Source: Mycolicibacter hiberniae
Lineage (GTDB): Bacteria; Actinomycetota; Actinomycetes; Mycobacteriales; Mycobacteriaceae
Assembly: GCF_010729485.1 (NCBI RefSeq)
Contig: NZ_AP022609.1
Location: forward strand, 248,001 to 312,000
Length of the DNA stretch: 64,000 nucleotides
Direction of reading: 5' to 3'
The translations under genes were made by a program, and so were the position numbers. How positions within the stretch are numbered: position 1 is the stretch's first letter; each line of letters opens with the position of its first letter. The notes beneath the pieces were generated by a model. It ran no database searches. It was not told the origin of the DNA and worked only from the letters and a program-made list of their open reading frames with translations. This document shows positions 24,097 through 35,410 of the stretch, in pieces.

Positions 24097-25285
24097 CGGG
24101 GCCCTCGCGCAGCACCGCCAGCCGCCGGATCGCCTCGTCGAGGGTGTGCTCCGGTTTGACGAAGGTGAACCGGACCAGGTGAATCCAGACCTGTGAGGCG
24201 GGTGCTTGGGCGCCTGGAACGCAGAACGCCGACAGGGGGATGGCCGCCACCCCGGCCCGGTGCGGCAGCTCGGCGCAGAACGCCGTGCTGTCGTGGTAGC
24301 CGAACGGACGGGGGTCGGCGCACAGGAAATAGGTGCCGAAACTGTCGTGCACCTCAAAGCCGATGCTGCGCAGGCCGTCGCTCAACCGGTCGCGGCGGGC
24401 CTGCATGGTCGCCCGCAGCGACTCCACCCAGGCGTCCTCGGTGTTGAGCGCCAGGGCCACGGCCGGCTGAAATGGTGCACCGCCCACGTAACTCAGGTAT
24501 TGCTTGGCGGCCCGCACCCCGGCCAGCAGTTCCGCCGGGCCGCACGCCCAGCCGATCTTCCAGCCGGTGCAGTTGAACATCTTCGCCGCACTCGAGATGG
24601 TGACGGTGCGCTGCGCCATTCCCTCGAAGGCGGCCAGCGGGCGGTGGGTCCGTCCGGCGAAAACCAGGTGCTCGTAGACCTCGTCGGAGATCACCAACAG
24701 GTCGGCTTCCACCGCAATGCGGGCGATCTCGGCCAACTCGGCTTCGGTGAACACCGTGCCCGTCGGGTTGTGCGGCGAGTTGACGATCAGCGCCCGGGTA
24801 GCCGGGGTGATGGCTTGCCGCAGAGCGTCGGCGTCCAAGGCGAACCCGTGGCCGTCGGGCACCAACGAGACACTGACCCGCCGCGCCCCGGCCATGGCCA
24901 CCACCGGCGAGTAGGAGTCGTAGAACGGTTCGAGCAGCACCACCTCGGAGCCCGGCTCCACCAGGCCGAGCACCGCGGCCGCGATGGCCTCGGTGGCGCC
25001 CACCGTCACCAGGATCTCGGTGTCGGGGTCGTAATCGATGCCGTATTTCCGCGAGCGCTGCCCGGCGATGGCTTCCCGCAAGGCGGGGATACCAGGCCCG
25101 GGCGGGTACTGGTTGATCCCGTCGGATATCGCGGCCCGGGCCGCCTCGAGCATGGCCGCCGGCCCGTCCTCGTCCGGGAACCCCTGGCCGAGGTTGACCG
25201 CCCCGATCCGGGCGGCCAGCGCCGACATCTCGGCAAAGATCGTGGTGGCATAGGGCTCCAGTCGTGCGACCATCCGCGCCGTCAT
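24083..25285 (-). CDS. dapC: PLP-dependent aminotransferase, N-succinyldiaminopimelate type
   Basis: 400-residue fold-type I aminotransferase. Motifs: NLGQGFPDEDGP, QYPPGPGIPALREAI, NSPHNPTGTVF, ISDEVYEHLVF, and the PLP-binding lysine in SSAAKMFNCTGWKIGW. It is adjacent to fadA as Rv0858c is to Rv0859; that gene is annotated dapC (lysine and diaminopimelate synthesis). Kynurenine- or methionine-type aminotransferases share the motifs, so the exact substrate rests on synteny. ATG 25285 has TAGGCT (25294-25299) 8 bases upstream. Confidence 0.85.
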   Translation of the reverse strand: MTARMVARLEPYATTIFAEMSALAARIGAVNLGQGFPDEDGPAAMLEAARAAISDGINQYPPGPGIPALREAIAGQRSRKYGIDYDPDTEILVTVGATEAIAAAVLGLVEPGSEVVLLEPFYDSYSPVVAMAGARRVSVSLVPDGHGFALDADALRQAITPATRALIVNSPHNPTGTVFTEAELAEIARIAVEADLLVISDEVYEHLVFAGRTHRPLAAFEGMAQRTVTISSAAKMFNCTGWKIGWACGPAELLAGVRAAKQYLSYVGGAPFQPAVALALNTEDAWVESLRATMQARRDRLSDGLRSIGFEVHDSFGTYFLCADPRPFGYHDSTAFCAELPHRAGVAAIPLSAFCVPGAQAPASQVWIHLVRFTFVKPEHTLDEAIRRLAVLREGPVTAQ

Positions 25286-25293
25286 GGCTCACG

Positions 25294-25299
25294 AGCCTA
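25294..25299 (-). promoter_or_regulatory. -10 element TAGGCT of dapC, probable leaderless start
   Basis: On the minus strand TAGGCT ends 8 bases before ATG 25285. Confidence 0.5.
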
Positions 25300-25357
25300 A
25301 AGGGCACCGGCTGCCGACCGGGCGCGCAGACTGTGCAAAAGGGGTGCACGATCGGAC

Positions 25358-25393
25358 CAACCATCCGGTTGATAGGCCACCCTGTTAGGGTGG
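25358..25393. promoter_or_regulatory. Two inverted repeats overlapping the fadAB promoter
   Basis: CAACC-ATCC-GGTTG (25358-25371) and CCACCC-TGTTA-GGGTGG (25377-25393) stand side by side. The second contains TAGGGT (25386-25391), a likely -10 giving a leader of about 70 bases before fadA. The arrangement fits binding of a repressor to the fadA-fadB control region. The first repeat shares the core ACCAACC/GGTTG with the TetR operator at 7377-7408. Confidence 0.45.
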
Positions 25394-25468
25394 AAATTCG
25401 GGGACTACGCTCCGAGCAGACGCGACCGAACAATCTGCACCGAACACCAATCTGAAGAGGAATCTCCC

Positions 25469-26680
<1,212 letters not shown>

Positions 26681-26695
26681 GAGGTTTGAGAAAAA

Positions 26696-28828
26696 ATGGC
26701 AGAGAACACCATTAAGTGGGACAAGGACGCGGACGGCATCGTCACGCTGACCCTGGATGACCCGACCGGGTCGGCCAACGTGATGAACGACCACTACCGC
26801 GAGTCCATGCACAACGCGGTGCAGCGTCTCATCGAGGAGAAGGATTCGGTCACCGGTGTGGTGCTCACCAGCGCGAAGAAGACCTTCTTCGCCGGCGGCG
26901 ACCTCAAGGCGATGATCCACGTCGGCCCGGACGACGCCCAGGCCGTGTTCGAGCAGTGCGAGGGCATCAAGGCCGACCTGCGGGCCCTGGAGACCCTGGG
27001 CAAGCCCGTCGTGGCCGCCATCAACGGCGCCGCGCTCGGCGGCGGCCTGGAGATCGCCCTGGCGTGTCACCACCGGATCGCCGCGGACGCCAAGGGCAGC
27101 CAGCTCGGTCTGCCCGAGGTCACCCTGGGCCTGCTGCCCGGCGGTGGCGGTGTCGCCCGCACGGTGCGCATGCTGGGCATCCAGAACGCCTTCATGAACG
27201 TGCTCGCGCAGGGCACCCGATTCAAGCCGGCCAAGGCCAAGGAAATCGGCCTGATCGACGAGGTCGTGCCGACCGTCGAGGAGCTGGTCCCGGCCGCCAA
27301 GGCGTGGATCAAGGCCAACCCGGACGCCGGCGTGCAGCCGTGGGATGCCAAGGGCTACAAGATGCCCGGCGGCACCCCGTCCAGCCCGGCCCTGGCGGCG
27401 ATCCTGCCGTCGTTCCCGGCCCTGCTGCGCAAGCAGCTCAAGGGGGCCAACATGCCGGCGCCGCGGGCGATCCTGGCCGCCGCGGTCGAGGGTGCGCAGG
27501 TGGACTTCGACACCGCCAGCCGTATCGAGACCCGCTACTTCGTCTCGCTGGTCACCGGCAACGTCGCCAAGAACATGATCCAGGCGTTCTTCTTCGACCT
27601 GCAGCACATCAACGGCGGCGGCAGCCGGCCCGAGGGCATCGCGCAGACCCCGATCCGCAAGATCGGTGTGCTCGGCGCCGGGATGATGGGTGCCGGCATC
27701 GCTTACGTGTCGGCCAAGGCCGGCTACGACGTGGTGCTCAAGGACGTCTCCCTGGAGGCCGCCCAGCGCGGCAAGGGCTACTCGGAGAAGCTGGAAGCCA
27801 AGGCGCTCGAGCGGGGTCGCACCACCGCCGAGAAGTCGCAGGCCCTGCTGGACAAGATCACCCCGACCGCCGATGCCCAGGACCTGGCCGGTGTCGACTT
27901 CGTGATCGAGGCCGTCTTCGAGAGCCAGGAGCTCAAGCACAAGGTCTTCCAGGAGATCGAGGACATCGTCGAGCCCAACGCACTGCTGGGCTCCAACACC
28001 TCGACCCTGCCGATCACCGGTCTGGCGACCGGCGTGAAGCGCCAGGAAGACTTCATCGGCATCCACTTCTTCTCCCCGGTCGACAAGATGCCGCTGGTGG
28101 AGATCATCAAGGGTGAGAAGACCTCCGATGAGGCGCTGGCCCGGGTGTTCGACTACGTGTTGGCCATCAAGAAGACCCCGATCGTGGTCAACGACAGCCG
28201 CGGCTTCTACACCTCGCGCGTCATCGGCACCTTCGTCAACGAGGCGCTGATGCTGCTCGGTGAGGGCGTGGAACCGGCCAGCATCGAGCAGGCCGGCCTG
28301 CAGGCCGGCTACCCGGCCGCTCCGCTGCAGCTCTGCGACGAGCTCAACCTCGAGCTCATGCAGAAGATCGCCATCGCCACCCGCGAGGGTGTCGAGGCGG
28401 CCGGCGGCACGCTGCCCAAGCAGCGCAACGAAGAGGTCGTCGACAAGATGATCGAAATCGGCCGTCCGTCGCGCCTCAAGGGTGCCGGCTTCTACGAGTA
28501 CGTCGACGGCAAGCGCAAGGGCCTGTGGCCGGGTCTGCGGGAGACGTTCAACTCCGGCAGCTCCACCCCGCCGCTGCAGGACATGATCGACCGGATGCTC
28601 TTCGCCGAGGTCCTCGAGACCCAGAAGTGCTTCGACGAGGGCGTGCTGACCTCGACCGCCGACGCCAACATCGGCGCGATCATGGGCATCGGCTTCCCGG
28701 CGTGGACCGGTGGCACCGCGCAGTTCATCGCCGGCTACCCCGGTGGCAAGGCCGCGTTCGTCGAGCGGGCCAAGGAACTGGCCGCCAAGTACGGCGAACG
28801 GTTCAGCCCGCCGCAGTCGCTGCTGTAG
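26696..28828 (+). CDS. fadB: Fatty oxidation complex alpha subunit FadB (hydratase / 3-hydroxyacyl-CoA dehydrogenase)
   Basis: 710 residues with three parts. Residues 1-200 are a crotonase domain ([34 protein letters not shown] with catalytic Glu). About 318-500 is an NAD-binding dehydrogenase domain starting [12 protein letters not shown], with [17 protein letters not shown]. The helical C-terminal domains follow. It performs the hydration and dehydrogenation steps, and partners with FadA. Codon use is strongly biased to C/G-ending optimal codons, suggesting high expression. It is also the only 3-hydroxyacyl-CoA dehydrogenase in the window, so it could complete the 56-7329 pathway. Confidence 0.95.
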   Translation: MAENTIKWDKDADGIVTLTLDDPTGSANVMNDHYRESMHNAVQRLIEEKDSVTGVVLTSAKKTFFAGGDLKAMIHVGPDDAQAVFEQCEGIKADLRALETLGKPVVAAINGAALGGGLEIALACHHRIAADAKGSQLGLPEVTLGLLPGGGGVARTVRMLGIQNAFMNVLAQGTRFKPAKAKEIGLIDEVVPTVEELVPAAKAWIKANPDAGVQPWDAKGYKMPGGTPSSPALAAILPSFPALLRKQLKGANMPAPRAILAAAVEGAQVDFDTASRIETRYFVSLVTGNVAKNMIQAFFFDLQHINGGGSRPEGIAQTPIRKIGVLGAGMMGAGIAYVSAKAGYDVVLKDVSLEAAQRGKGYSEKLEAKALERGRTTAEKSQALLDKITPTADAQDLAGVDFVIEAVFESQELKHKVFQEIEDIVEPNALLGSNTSTLPITGLATGVKRQEDFIGIHFFSPVDKMPLVEIIKGEKTSDEALARVFDYVLAIKKTPIVVNDSRGFYTSRVIGTFVNEALMLLGEGVEPASIEQAGLQAGYPAAPLQLCDELNLELMQKIAIATREGVEAAGGTLPKQRNEEVVDKMIEIGRPSRLKGAGFYEYVDGKRKGLWPGLRETFNSGSSTPPLQDMIDRMLFAEVLETQKCFDEGVLTSTADANIGAIMGIGFPAWTGGTAQFIAGYPGGKAAFVERAKELAAKYGERFSPPQSLL

Positions 28829-28884
28829 CTGCGCCGATGGCGGTGAACAGCCGCGATCGGCTCCGCCGGCCTGGCAGTCCCCGC

Positions 28885-28890
28885 TAGGCT
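28885..28890 (+). promoter_or_regulatory. -10 element TAGGCT, probable leaderless start
   Basis: TAGGCT ends 6 bases before GTG 28897. Confidence 0.5.
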
Positions 28891-28896
28891 GCAGAC

Positions 28897-29190
28897 GTGG
28901 AATCCCCCGAACCCTCATGGCTTCGGGGGATTTCGCGTCTGCTGGACTACCGGCTGAGCATCACCGTGGCCAAGCTGCTGGAGACGGCGCTCTGGCTCGG
29001 TCTGGTGTACGTGATCATCGGCGTGGTGTGTCTGTTCCTGCGGCCCGACGGCGTGCAACTGCTGCAGACCCGGGCCCAGGAACAGTTCGGTATACCGCCC
29101 AGCAGCATCTACGAGGTGGCGACCGTTGCCGGGGTGCTGCTGTGGCCGCTGATGATGTTGCTGCCCGGCACCGCGTGCGGGGACGGTTAG
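28897..29190 (+). CDS. Small membrane protein with two transmembrane helices
   Basis: 97 residues with hydrophobic helices at about 28-48 (LETALWLGLVYVIIGVVCLFL) and 76-91 (VAGVLLWPLMMLLPG). It has no recognised family motif. A leaderless start behind TAGGCT supports that it is real. Its stop overlaps by 4 bases with the stop of the convergent FMN-binding gene. Function unknown. Confidence 0.65.
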   Translation: MESPEPSWLRGISRLLDYRLSITVAKLLETALWLGLVYVIIGVVCLFLRPDGVQLLQTRAQEQFGIPPSSIYEVATVAGVLLWPLMMLLPGTACGDG

Positions 29191-29612
29191 ATCGCCCCCA
29201 GGTCGGCCGAGATCCAGTGCTCGGGCCGCAGCGCGATCACCACCTGCTCGCCCAGTTCGGCCCGCGCGAACTCCAAGAACCGCTCGGCCCGGTCGGGCGG
29301 AAGGTAGCGGTGCGCCAACTCGGCATGCAGTTCGTCAGTGCCCGGCTCGATGCGGCTGACAGGACCGTCGACGGCGACGTAGCGCAACGTGGGCTCCGTG
29401 CGCTGGACCATCAGCGAGAAGGACCCGGCCGCCTCGATGAGCTTGGTCTTGCGTGACGAGGCCCCGGTGAACACCCAGGGCTCGCCGCCGGGGGAGTACT
29501 GATACCAGATCGGCACCGTGAGGGGGCCGCGGCCGGGGCCGGCGTTCACCGACAGCGCCGCGATGTGCGGTTCGGACAGGAACTGCTCGCGCTCATCCTG
29601 GGACAGGGCCAT
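29187..29612 (-). CDS. Pyridoxamine 5'-phosphate oxidase-like split-barrel protein
   Basis: 141 residues of the FMN/F420-binding split-barrel superfamily: PHIAALSVN, LTVPIWYQY, ARLL-type segment SSRKTKLIEAAGSFSLMVQR, and RYVAVDGPVSRIE. Mycobacterial members often use F420 or bind heme/FMN; which applies here cannot be told from sequence. ATG 29612 is preceded by TAGCCT (29619-29624) at 6 bases. It converges with the small membrane gene with a 4-base overlap. Confidence 0.8.
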   Translation of the reverse strand: MALSQDEREQFLSEPHIAALSVNAGPGRGPLTVPIWYQYSPGGEPWVFTGASSRKTKLIEAAGSFSLMVQRTEPTLRYVAVDGPVSRIEPGTDELHAELAHRYLPPDRAERFLEFARAELGEQVVIALRPEHWISADLGAI

Positions 29613-29618
29613 GATTCG

Positions 29619-29624
29619 AGGCTA
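29619..29624 (-). promoter_or_regulatory. -10 element TAGCCT, probable leaderless start
   Basis: On the minus strand TAGCCT ends 6 bases before ATG 29612. Confidence 0.45.
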
Positions 29625-29657
29625 ACCGCGACGCGCCCGCCCCGCCGCCGGGTTGCC

Positions 29658-31310
29658 TCAGATCGCCGGGCCGAGCAGGTCGTCGGCGTCCCGGATGATG
29701 TAGCCGTAGCCCTGCTCTGCCAGAAAGCGCTGCCGGTGGGCGGCGTACTCGGCGTCCAGGCTGTCGCGGGCGACCACCGAGTAGAACACCGCGCCGCCGC
29801 CGTCGGCCTTGGGCCGCAGCAGCCGGCCCAAGCGCTGGGCCTCCTCCTGCCGGGACCCGAAGGTGCCCGAGACCTGAACGGCCACCGATGCCTCCGGCAG
29901 GTCGATGGAGAAGTTCGCGACCTTGGACACCACCAGTGTCGAGATCTCGCCGCGACGGAAGGCGTCGAACAGCTTTTCGCGCTCGGCGGTGCGTGTCGAG
30001 CCCTGGATCACCGGGGCGTCCAACTGCTGGCCGAGCTCTTCGAGCTGGTCGAGGTAGGCGCCGATCACCAGGGTCTGCTCGCCGGCATGCTGCCGGAGGA
30101 TCGAGCGCACCACCGCGATCTTGGAGTGCACCGTCGAGCACAGCTTGTAGCGCTCCTCGGGTTCGGCGACGGCGTAGGTCATCCGCTCGCTGTCGGTCAT
30201 GGTGACCCGCACCTCGATGCATTCGGCCGGCGCGATCCAGCCCTGGGCCTCGATGTCCTTCCAGGGCGCGTCATAACGCTTGGGCCCGATCAGCGAGAAC
30301 ACGTCACCTTCGCGGCCGTCCTCGCGGATCAGCGTCGCGGTCAGCCCCAGCCGGCGCCGCGACTGCAGGTCGGCGGTCATCCGGAACACCGGCGCCGGCA
30401 GCAGGTGCACTTCGTCGTAGATGATCAGGCCCCAGTCACGGCTGTCGAACAGCTCCAGGTGCCGATACTCACCCTTGGTACGCCGGGTGATCACCTGATA
30501 GGTGGCGATGGTGACCGGCCGGATCTCCTTGCGCTCACCGGAATACTCGCCGATCTCTTCCTCGGTCAGCGACGTGCGCGCCACCAGCTCGCGTTTCCAC
30601 TGCCGGCCCGCCACGGTGTTGGTGACCAGAATCAACGTGGTGGCCTGCGCCTTGGCCATGGCTGCCGCGCCCACCAGCGTCTTGCCGGCACCGCACGGCA
30701 GCACCACCACCCCCGACCCGCCCGCCCAGAACGAGTCCGCGGCCATCTCCTGGTAGTCGCGCAGCTGCCAGCCGTCCTGGCGCAGTTCGATCGGGTGGGC
30801 CTCGCCGTCGACGTAGCCTGCCAGGTCCTCGGCGGGCCAGCCGATCTTGAGCAACATCTGTTTGACCCGGCCGCGTTCGCTGGGATGCACCACCACGGTG
30901 TCGTCGTCGATGCGGGCGCCGAGCATCGGGGCGATCTTCTTGTTGCGCAACACCTCTTCCAGCACCGCGCGGTCCAGGCTGACCAGCGTCAGGCCGTGGA
31001 CGGGACTCTTGACCAGTTGCAGGCGCCCGTAGCGCCCCATGGTGTCGACGATGTCGACGAGCAACGGCTGGGGGACGGCGTAGCGCGAGTGGCTGACCAG
31101 CGCGTCGACCACCTGTTCGGCGTCATGGCCCGCGGCTCGGGCGTTCCACAACGCCAGCGGGGTGATGCGGTAGGTGTGCACATGCTCGGGCGCACGCTCG
31201 AGTTCGGCGAACGGTGCGATGGCCGCCCGCGCCGAACCCGCCTGCTCGTGGTCGACCTCGAGCAGCACGGTTTTGTCGGATTGGACGATCAGTGGCCCAT
31301 CGGTGCTCAT
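29658..31310 (-). CDS. XPB/ERCC3-type DNA helicase
   Basis: 550-residue superfamily 2 helicase, the length of M. tuberculosis Rv0861c (ercc3). It has an N-terminal helicase-associated domain (about 1-165), then motif I PCGAGKT, motif II IIYDEVHLL, motif III GLTAT, and the C-terminal RecA domain with VVSKVANFSIDLP and motif VI QRLGRLLRP. XPB proteins unwind DNA 3'-5' in nucleotide excision repair. GATAAT (31317-31322) lies 6 bases before ATG 31310, so it is probably leaderless; an upstream in-frame extension is not XPB-like. The partner Rv0862c-like gene is directly upstream. Confidence 0.93.
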   Translation of the reverse strand: MSTDGPLIVQSDKTVLLEVDHEQAGSARAAIAPFAELERAPEHVHTYRITPLALWNARAAGHDAEQVVDALVSHSRYAVPQPLLVDIVDTMGRYGRLQLVKSPVHGLTLVSLDRAVLEEVLRNKKIAPMLGARIDDDTVVVHPSERGRVKQMLLKIGWPAEDLAGYVDGEAHPIELRQDGWQLRDYQEMAADSFWAGGSGVVVLPCGAGKTLVGAAAMAKAQATTLILVTNTVAGRQWKRELVARTSLTEEEIGEYSGERKEIRPVTIATYQVITRRTKGEYRHLELFDSRDWGLIIYDEVHLLPAPVFRMTADLQSRRRLGLTATLIREDGREGDVFSLIGPKRYDAPWKDIEAQGWIAPAECIEVRVTMTDSERMTYAVAEPEERYKLCSTVHSKIAVVRSILRQHAGEQTLVIGAYLDQLEELGQQLDAPVIQGSTRTAEREKLFDAFRRGEISTLVVSKVANFSIDLPEASVAVQVSGTFGSRQEEAQRLGRLLRPKADGGGAVFYSVVARDSLDAEYAAHRQRFLAEQGYGYIIRDADDLLGPAI

Positions 31311-31316
31311 GGGCCC

Positions 31317-31322
31317 ATTATC
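31317..31322 (-). promoter_or_regulatory. -10 element GATAAT of the XPB gene
   Basis: On the minus strand GATAAT ends 6 bases before ATG 31310. Confidence 0.5.
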
Positions 31323-31395
31323 CGGGCGGCTCGGACATGCGACGTCGCCGTGCGGTGTTGTGCCAGGCCGGGGCGCCGGCCGCAGCCGGGCAGGG

Positions 31396-33708
31396 TCAGC
31401 GCTCGGCGTCGTCCTCGGCGACCGATGACACCGTCGTGATGCGGTGGATGGCGAAATCGCGCATCTGTCCCGACGTCGCGTCGAACGCCACCAGCCGGCC
31501 GCCCAGGACCTGGGTCGGGGCCACCTCGCGCTGGGTGGCCACCCCCGCGGCATCGATGTAGCCGATCATCACCGTGGCCCGCTCCAGTGCCGCGCGCTTC
31601 AGCATGATCATCGCCGTCACCGGCTCCAGCCGGATGTTGTCGAACGGCGCCGATGTCACGGTGCGCAGCACCCGCACCAGTGCGGTCAGGTTGTCGTCGC
31701 CGGGACTCGGGTGCGGCCGGTGCGCGCGGCGCTCCGCGGGGGTGTGCACCCGCATTCCGCGCGGCCGGATGTCGACGATCGTGCCGGTGGTGTCCTCGGC
31801 GGCCGGGGCGAAACCGGCGTCGCGCAGTGCCGCCAGGACATCTGCCAGGGGTGCCTGCGCCACCGCCACCGTAGGGGCCAGCAAGCGCAGGCCCAGCGCC
31901 TCGGCGGCCGGGACGGCAACGGCCTGGGCCAGCAGAACGGGATCCTCACAGCGCACGAACGACGTCGCCAACCCGATCCGGAGCTGCCCGTGGCGGCGCG
32001 CGACGTCGTCGATGAGGTAGCTGAGGCCTTGCGGCACCGGGGTCTTGGAGTGCTTCTCGAAGAAGGCGTGCAGCCCCGCCCCGGTGCGTCCCACGTCCAA
32101 AGCGGAGCGGATGGTCTGTTCGGAAACCCGGTAGACCATGGCGGCGCCGGCGGACTCCACGGCCGCGACGACGGCCAGCTCCTCGGCGAGTTCGCGCTTC
32201 AGCGGCCCCGGCACCACCACCGTCAGATCGGCCTGCACCAGGAAGTGGTCGATCGGCTCCGGCAATGCCTTGGCCATCGCCGCCACGGCGGCGGCACCGT
32301 CGGGATCGGCGGCGGCGCCGGCCAGCAGGGCTCTCCCGGGGGAGCTGAGCGCGCCTCGGCCCAGAACCCCCAGGGCATGCGCCTCGTCGAGCAGCTCGCC
32401 GACCGGGCCGGGCTGCAGCCGGCCGGCCCAGCGCGGCCGGCGCCAGACCAGCGCCTGCGAAGCGGTCACGGCGCCGACCCCGGCGCCGCCCGGCAGCTCG
32501 GCGAGCAGGCCCAGCAGCAGGCGGCGATCCAGCGGTGCAGCGGTGGAGAACAGCGGCGTGGACAGGGCGGCCCGCGGCTTGCCGTCGGCGCCGCGGCTGC
32601 CGATCAGGCCGGGGCGGGACGGCAGGTCGAGCCAGGTGGCGGCCAGCAGATGCCAGCGCTGGGCGGTGGACTGCTCGGCGAACCGATCGGCGAGCACCGT
32701 CGGCGCCCAGTACGGACCGTCGGCGTCGGGCCAGTCCCGCAGGTCGACCGTCGCCGGGTCGGGAACGTCGGCCGCGATCAGACGGGCGGTGGCAGCCACC
32801 TCGAGCAGCAGGCCCAGCCGGGCCTCGTCGACACCGGTGGTCTTGGCCAGGCGCTTGACCTCGCGCACCCCCAACCCGCCGCTGCGGAGTTCTGGCACCG
32901 GGGATTCGCCCAACGCCGCCAGGAGCGCGTCGAGTTCGCGCAACAGGTCGATCACCGCGCCGGCGGCGGCCGCGTCCACATCGGCCGTGGTGGTCTGCGA
33001 CACGACCGGATCCGGCTCCCGCAACGACAGCGGTCCGGGCTGTTCGCCCCGCAGTACCTGCCCGACGAGCCGCGGCAGGATCACCGTCTCGTCATCGACG
33101 CGGCGCAGCAGCCCCGCCGCCAGCAGCTGGGGCACCGGCCGCTCCGGCGGCGCGCCCGGCGCCGCGTCGCGGGTGCGCCCCACCGGGGAGCCGGTCAGCA
33201 GCTTGTCGAGCAGGTCACGCTGCGGTGCGTCCAGGCCGGCGACGGCAGCGCGCAGCGCGGTGATGTCCGCGGGCGCGAGGGCCTCTTGGGTTACCTGACC
33301 GGGGTGCCAGGGCAGGCCGGCGCCCGCCTCGGCGACGACGCGCAGCACGCCGCCCGGTTCCGGCGAGCCCCAGCACAGTGCTCGCTGAATCAGATCGGCC
33401 AGCGCATCGGTCACCGCGTCGGCTGACGCCCGGTTGCCGAGCAACGCCAGCAGATCGGCGACCGGCACACCGGCGGCGTCGGCATGCAGTTCCAGCAGCG
33501 CGTCGAGGACGGCCAGCCGCAGGAAGTCCAGCTCATCGGTGGCCGCCCGCACCGACTGGCGGGCCTGGGCCCGCGCCGCGAGGGCGGCAATACTCCCCGG
33601 CGGGGGCTGGGCGAGGTCGGGCCGCAGCTTCAGTAGCCGGATCAGATCGTCATCGGGCAGGTCGGCCAGCCACGACCCCAGTGGCACACCCCGGGCGCGT
33701 TCGGTCAT
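31396..33708 (-). CDS. Helicase-associated protein with C-terminal WYL-like domain (Rv0862c homologue)
   Basis: 770 residues, close to Rv0862c in length and position. The N terminus ([23 protein letters not shown]) and central part match the helicase C-terminal/XPB-associated domain proteins of actinobacteria. There are no Walker motifs, so it is not itself a helicase. The last 80 residues ([46 protein letters not shown]) have the layout of a WYL domain, a ligand- or nucleic-acid-sensing fold. It lies 85 bases upstream of the XPB gene on the same strand. A partner or regulator of XPB is likely. Confidence 0.85.
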   Translation of the reverse strand: MTERARGVPLGSWLADLPDDDLIRLLKLRPDLAQPPPGSIAALAARAQARQSVRAATDELDFLRLAVLDALLELHADAAGVPVADLLALLGNRASADAVTDALADLIQRALCWGSPEPGGVLRVVAEAGAGLPWHPGQVTQEALAPADITALRAAVAGLDAPQRDLLDKLLTGSPVGRTRDAAPGAPPERPVPQLLAAGLLRRVDDETVILPRLVGQVLRGEQPGPLSLREPDPVVSQTTTADVDAAAAGAVIDLLRELDALLAALGESPVPELRSGGLGVREVKRLAKTTGVDEARLGLLLEVAATARLIAADVPDPATVDLRDWPDADGPYWAPTVLADRFAEQSTAQRWHLLAATWLDLPSRPGLIGSRGADGKPRAALSTPLFSTAAPLDRRLLLGLLAELPGGAGVGAVTASQALVWRRPRWAGRLQPGPVGELLDEAHALGVLGRGALSSPGRALLAGAAADPDGAAAVAAMAKALPEPIDHFLVQADLTVVVPGPLKRELAEELAVVAAVESAGAAMVYRVSEQTIRSALDVGRTGAGLHAFFEKHSKTPVPQGLSYLIDDVARRHGQLRIGLATSFVRCEDPVLLAQAVAVPAAEALGLRLLAPTVAVAQAPLADVLAALRDAGFAPAAEDTTGTIVDIRPRGMRVHTPAERRAHRPHPSPGDDNLTALVRVLRTVTSAPFDNIRLEPVTAMIMLKRAALERATVMIGYIDAAGVATQREVAPTQVLGGRLVAFDATSGQMRDFAIHRITTVSSVAEDDAER

Positions 33709-33770
33709 CGATGATCAGGGTAAGGCCCAACCGGTGAACGCCGTCGATCGCGACCTGTCAGAATGGAGCC

Positions 33771-33959
33771 GTGGCTGGAAACCAGGACAAGAAGAACCGC
33801 TACGTCGACAACGGTTGGCCGGAGACCGACGGCGAACCTGCTGTGAGCGAGCTGCGCACCGACCGGACCGGCGCACTGTCGCCGTTTGGGAGCCTCGAGT
33901 TCCCGCTGCCGGCCGACGAGCTGCCTTACCTGCATCCGGTCACCGTCATCAACCGGTAG
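33771..33959 (+). CDS. Small conserved protein (Rv0863-like position)
   Basis: 62 residues, hydrophilic, with no signal or membrane segment; it ends [19 protein letters not shown] (33759-33764) six bases before GTG 33771 supports a leaderless transcript, and the gene stands where Rv0863 stands in M. tuberculosis, between the helicase partner and moaC. It may be cotranscribed with moaC, which starts 11 bases later. Function unknown. Confidence 0.65.
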   Translation: MAGNQDKKNRYVDNGWPETDGEPAVSELRTDRTGALSPFGSLEFPLPADELPYLHPVTVINR

Positions 33960-33970
33960 CCGGTGACGCT

Positions 33971-34444
33971 GTGACCGGGCCGCTGTCCCACCTCGATGAA
34001 CGGGGCGCGGCTCACATGGTCGATGTCAGCGCGAAGGCGACCACCAAACGAGTTGCGGTCGCCGGTGGGGTGCTGCGCACCACCGCCGAGGTGGTGGCGC
34101 TGATATCGGCCGGCGGCCTCCCCAAGGGAGATGCCCTGGCCACCGCACGGGTAGCGGGCATCATGGCGGCCAAACGCACCAGCGATCTGGTCCCGCTCTG
34201 CCACCAGCTGGCCCTGACCGGCGTGGACGTCGACTTCACCATCGGAACGGCTGCCATCGACATCACCGCGACAGTGCGCACCACCGACCGCACCGGCGTG
34301 GAGATGGAGGCGCTGACCGCGGTCAGCGTGGCGGCGCTGACTCTGTACGACATGATCAAAGCCGTCGATCGCGCCGCGGTCATCGACGGCATCCGGGTGC
34401 TGAGCAAAGACGGCGGTCGCACCGGGGCCTGGGAACGCCCGTGA
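33971..34444 (+). CDS. moaC: Cyclic pyranopterin monophosphate synthase MoaC
   Basis: 157 residues of MoaC, which converts the GTP-derived 3',8-cyclo intermediate made by MoaA into cyclic pyranopterin monophosphate in molybdenum cofactor synthesis. Family motifs: [53 protein letters not shown], and KDGGRTG. The start is GTG 33971. Its stop overlaps the mog GTG (GTGA). Corresponds to moaC2 (Rv0864). Confidence 0.95.
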   Translation: MTGPLSHLDERGAAHMVDVSAKATTKRVAVAGGVLRTTAEVVALISAGGLPKGDALATARVAGIMAAKRTSDLVPLCHQLALTGVDVDFTIGTAAIDITATVRTTDRTGVEMEALTAVSVAALTLYDMIKAVDRAAVIDGIRVLSKDGGRTGAWERP

Positions 34445-34920
34445 GCGCCCGGGCGGCCCGGGTGATCATCGCCTCCACCCGCGCCTCGACGGGGGTCTAC
34501 ACCGACCGCACCGGGCCGATCATCGCCGAGTGGCTGCAGCAGCGGAGCTTCGCTCCGGTGCAGCCGGAGGTCGTGGCCGACGGCGAGCCGGTCGGGGCGG
34601 CCCTGCGAGCCGCCGTGGCGGCTCAGCCGGAGCTGATCATCACCTCGGGCGGGACCGGGATCGCGCCGACCGACGACACGCCGGCGCAGACACTGCGCGT
34701 GCTCGACTACGAGATCCCCGGTCTGGCCGACGCCATCCGCCGGTCCGGGCTGCCGAAGGTGCCCACGTCCATCCTCTCCCGCGGCGTGTGCGGGGTCGCC
34801 GGTCGCTGCCTGGTGGTCAACCTTCCCGGGTCCACCGGGGGGGTTCGCGACGGGCTGGGAGTGCTTGCCGACGTCCTGGATCACGCGTTGGACCAACTGG
34901 CCGGCGGGGACCACCGGTGA
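34441..34920 (+). CDS. mog: Molybdopterin adenylyltransferase-like MogA/MoaB protein
   Basis: 159 residues of the MoaB/Mog family, which binds molybdopterin and adenylates it before metal insertion. It shows [18 protein letters not shown] and [14 protein letters not shown], the two signature loops. The start overlaps moaC (GTGA) and the stop overlaps moaE (GTGA), so the three are translated as a unit. Corresponds to Rv0865. Confidence 0.93.
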   Translation: MSARAARVIIASTRASTGVYTDRTGPIIAEWLQQRSFAPVQPEVVADGEPVGAALRAAVAAQPELIITSGGTGIAPTDDTPAQTLRVLDYEIPGLADAIRRSGLPKVPTSILSRGVCGVAGRCLVVNLPGSTGGVRDGLGVLADVLDHALDQLAGGDHR

Positions 34921-35354
34921 CCGCCGGAAGTGCCCGCGTGCTGCGGGCCGAGATCACCGAGCAGCCCATCGTGCTGGCCGACCACGAGGACCTGGTGGGC
35001 CACCGCGCCGCGGGCGCGGTCGTCGGATTCGTCGGCATGATTCGCGACCACGACCACGACCGGCAGGTCAGCAGGCTGGAATACTCTGCGCACCCGTCGG
35101 CCCAGCAGGTCATGGCCGATGTGCTGACCGAGGTCGCCGAGCAGGCCCAGGGGGTCCGCGCGCTGGCGGCCAGCCACCGGATCGGCGTCCTGCGCATCGG
35201 CGACGCCGCGCTGGTGGCCGCGGTGGCCGCCGATCACCGTCGGGAGGCGTTCGAGGCCTGCGCGCTGCTGGTCGACACCGTCAAGGCCCGGCTGCCGGTA
35301 TGGAAGCACCAGTTCTTCGCCGACGGCACCGAGGAATGGGTCGGCTCGGCCTGA
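34917..35354 (+). CDS. moaE: Molybdopterin synthase catalytic subunit MoaE
   Basis: 145 residues of MoaE, the large subunit that moves sulfur from the MoaD thiocarboxylate onto cyclic pyranopterin. Motifs: [46 protein letters not shown] and the active-site lysines in [16 protein letters not shown]. It starts at GTG 34917. Its small partner MoaD is encoded at 36896-37192 on the other strand, beyond rpfA. Confidence 0.95.
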   Translation: MTAGSARVLRAEITEQPIVLADHEDLVGHRAAGAVVGFVGMIRDHDHDRQVSRLEYSAHPSAQQVMADVLTEVAEQAQGVRALAASHRIGVLRIGDAALVAAVAADHRREAFEACALLVDTVKARLPVWKHQFFADGTEEWVGSA

Positions 35355-35410
35355 CCGCTCAGCGACGAAAAGCGGGGCCGGCGATTGCTCTTGTCTTGCC
35401 GGCGTCCTGC

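Noticed and set aside
29565..33426. Two long plus-strand frames opposite the XPB gene and its partner
   Set aside because: Antisense shadows of well-supported genes, with Arg/Gln/His-rich products and no motifs.
35355..35410. GCCGGC inverted pair between moaE and rpfA as a terminator
   Set aside because: GCCGGC is itself palindromic and frequent in this genome; the 16-base loop makes a stable hairpin unlikely.
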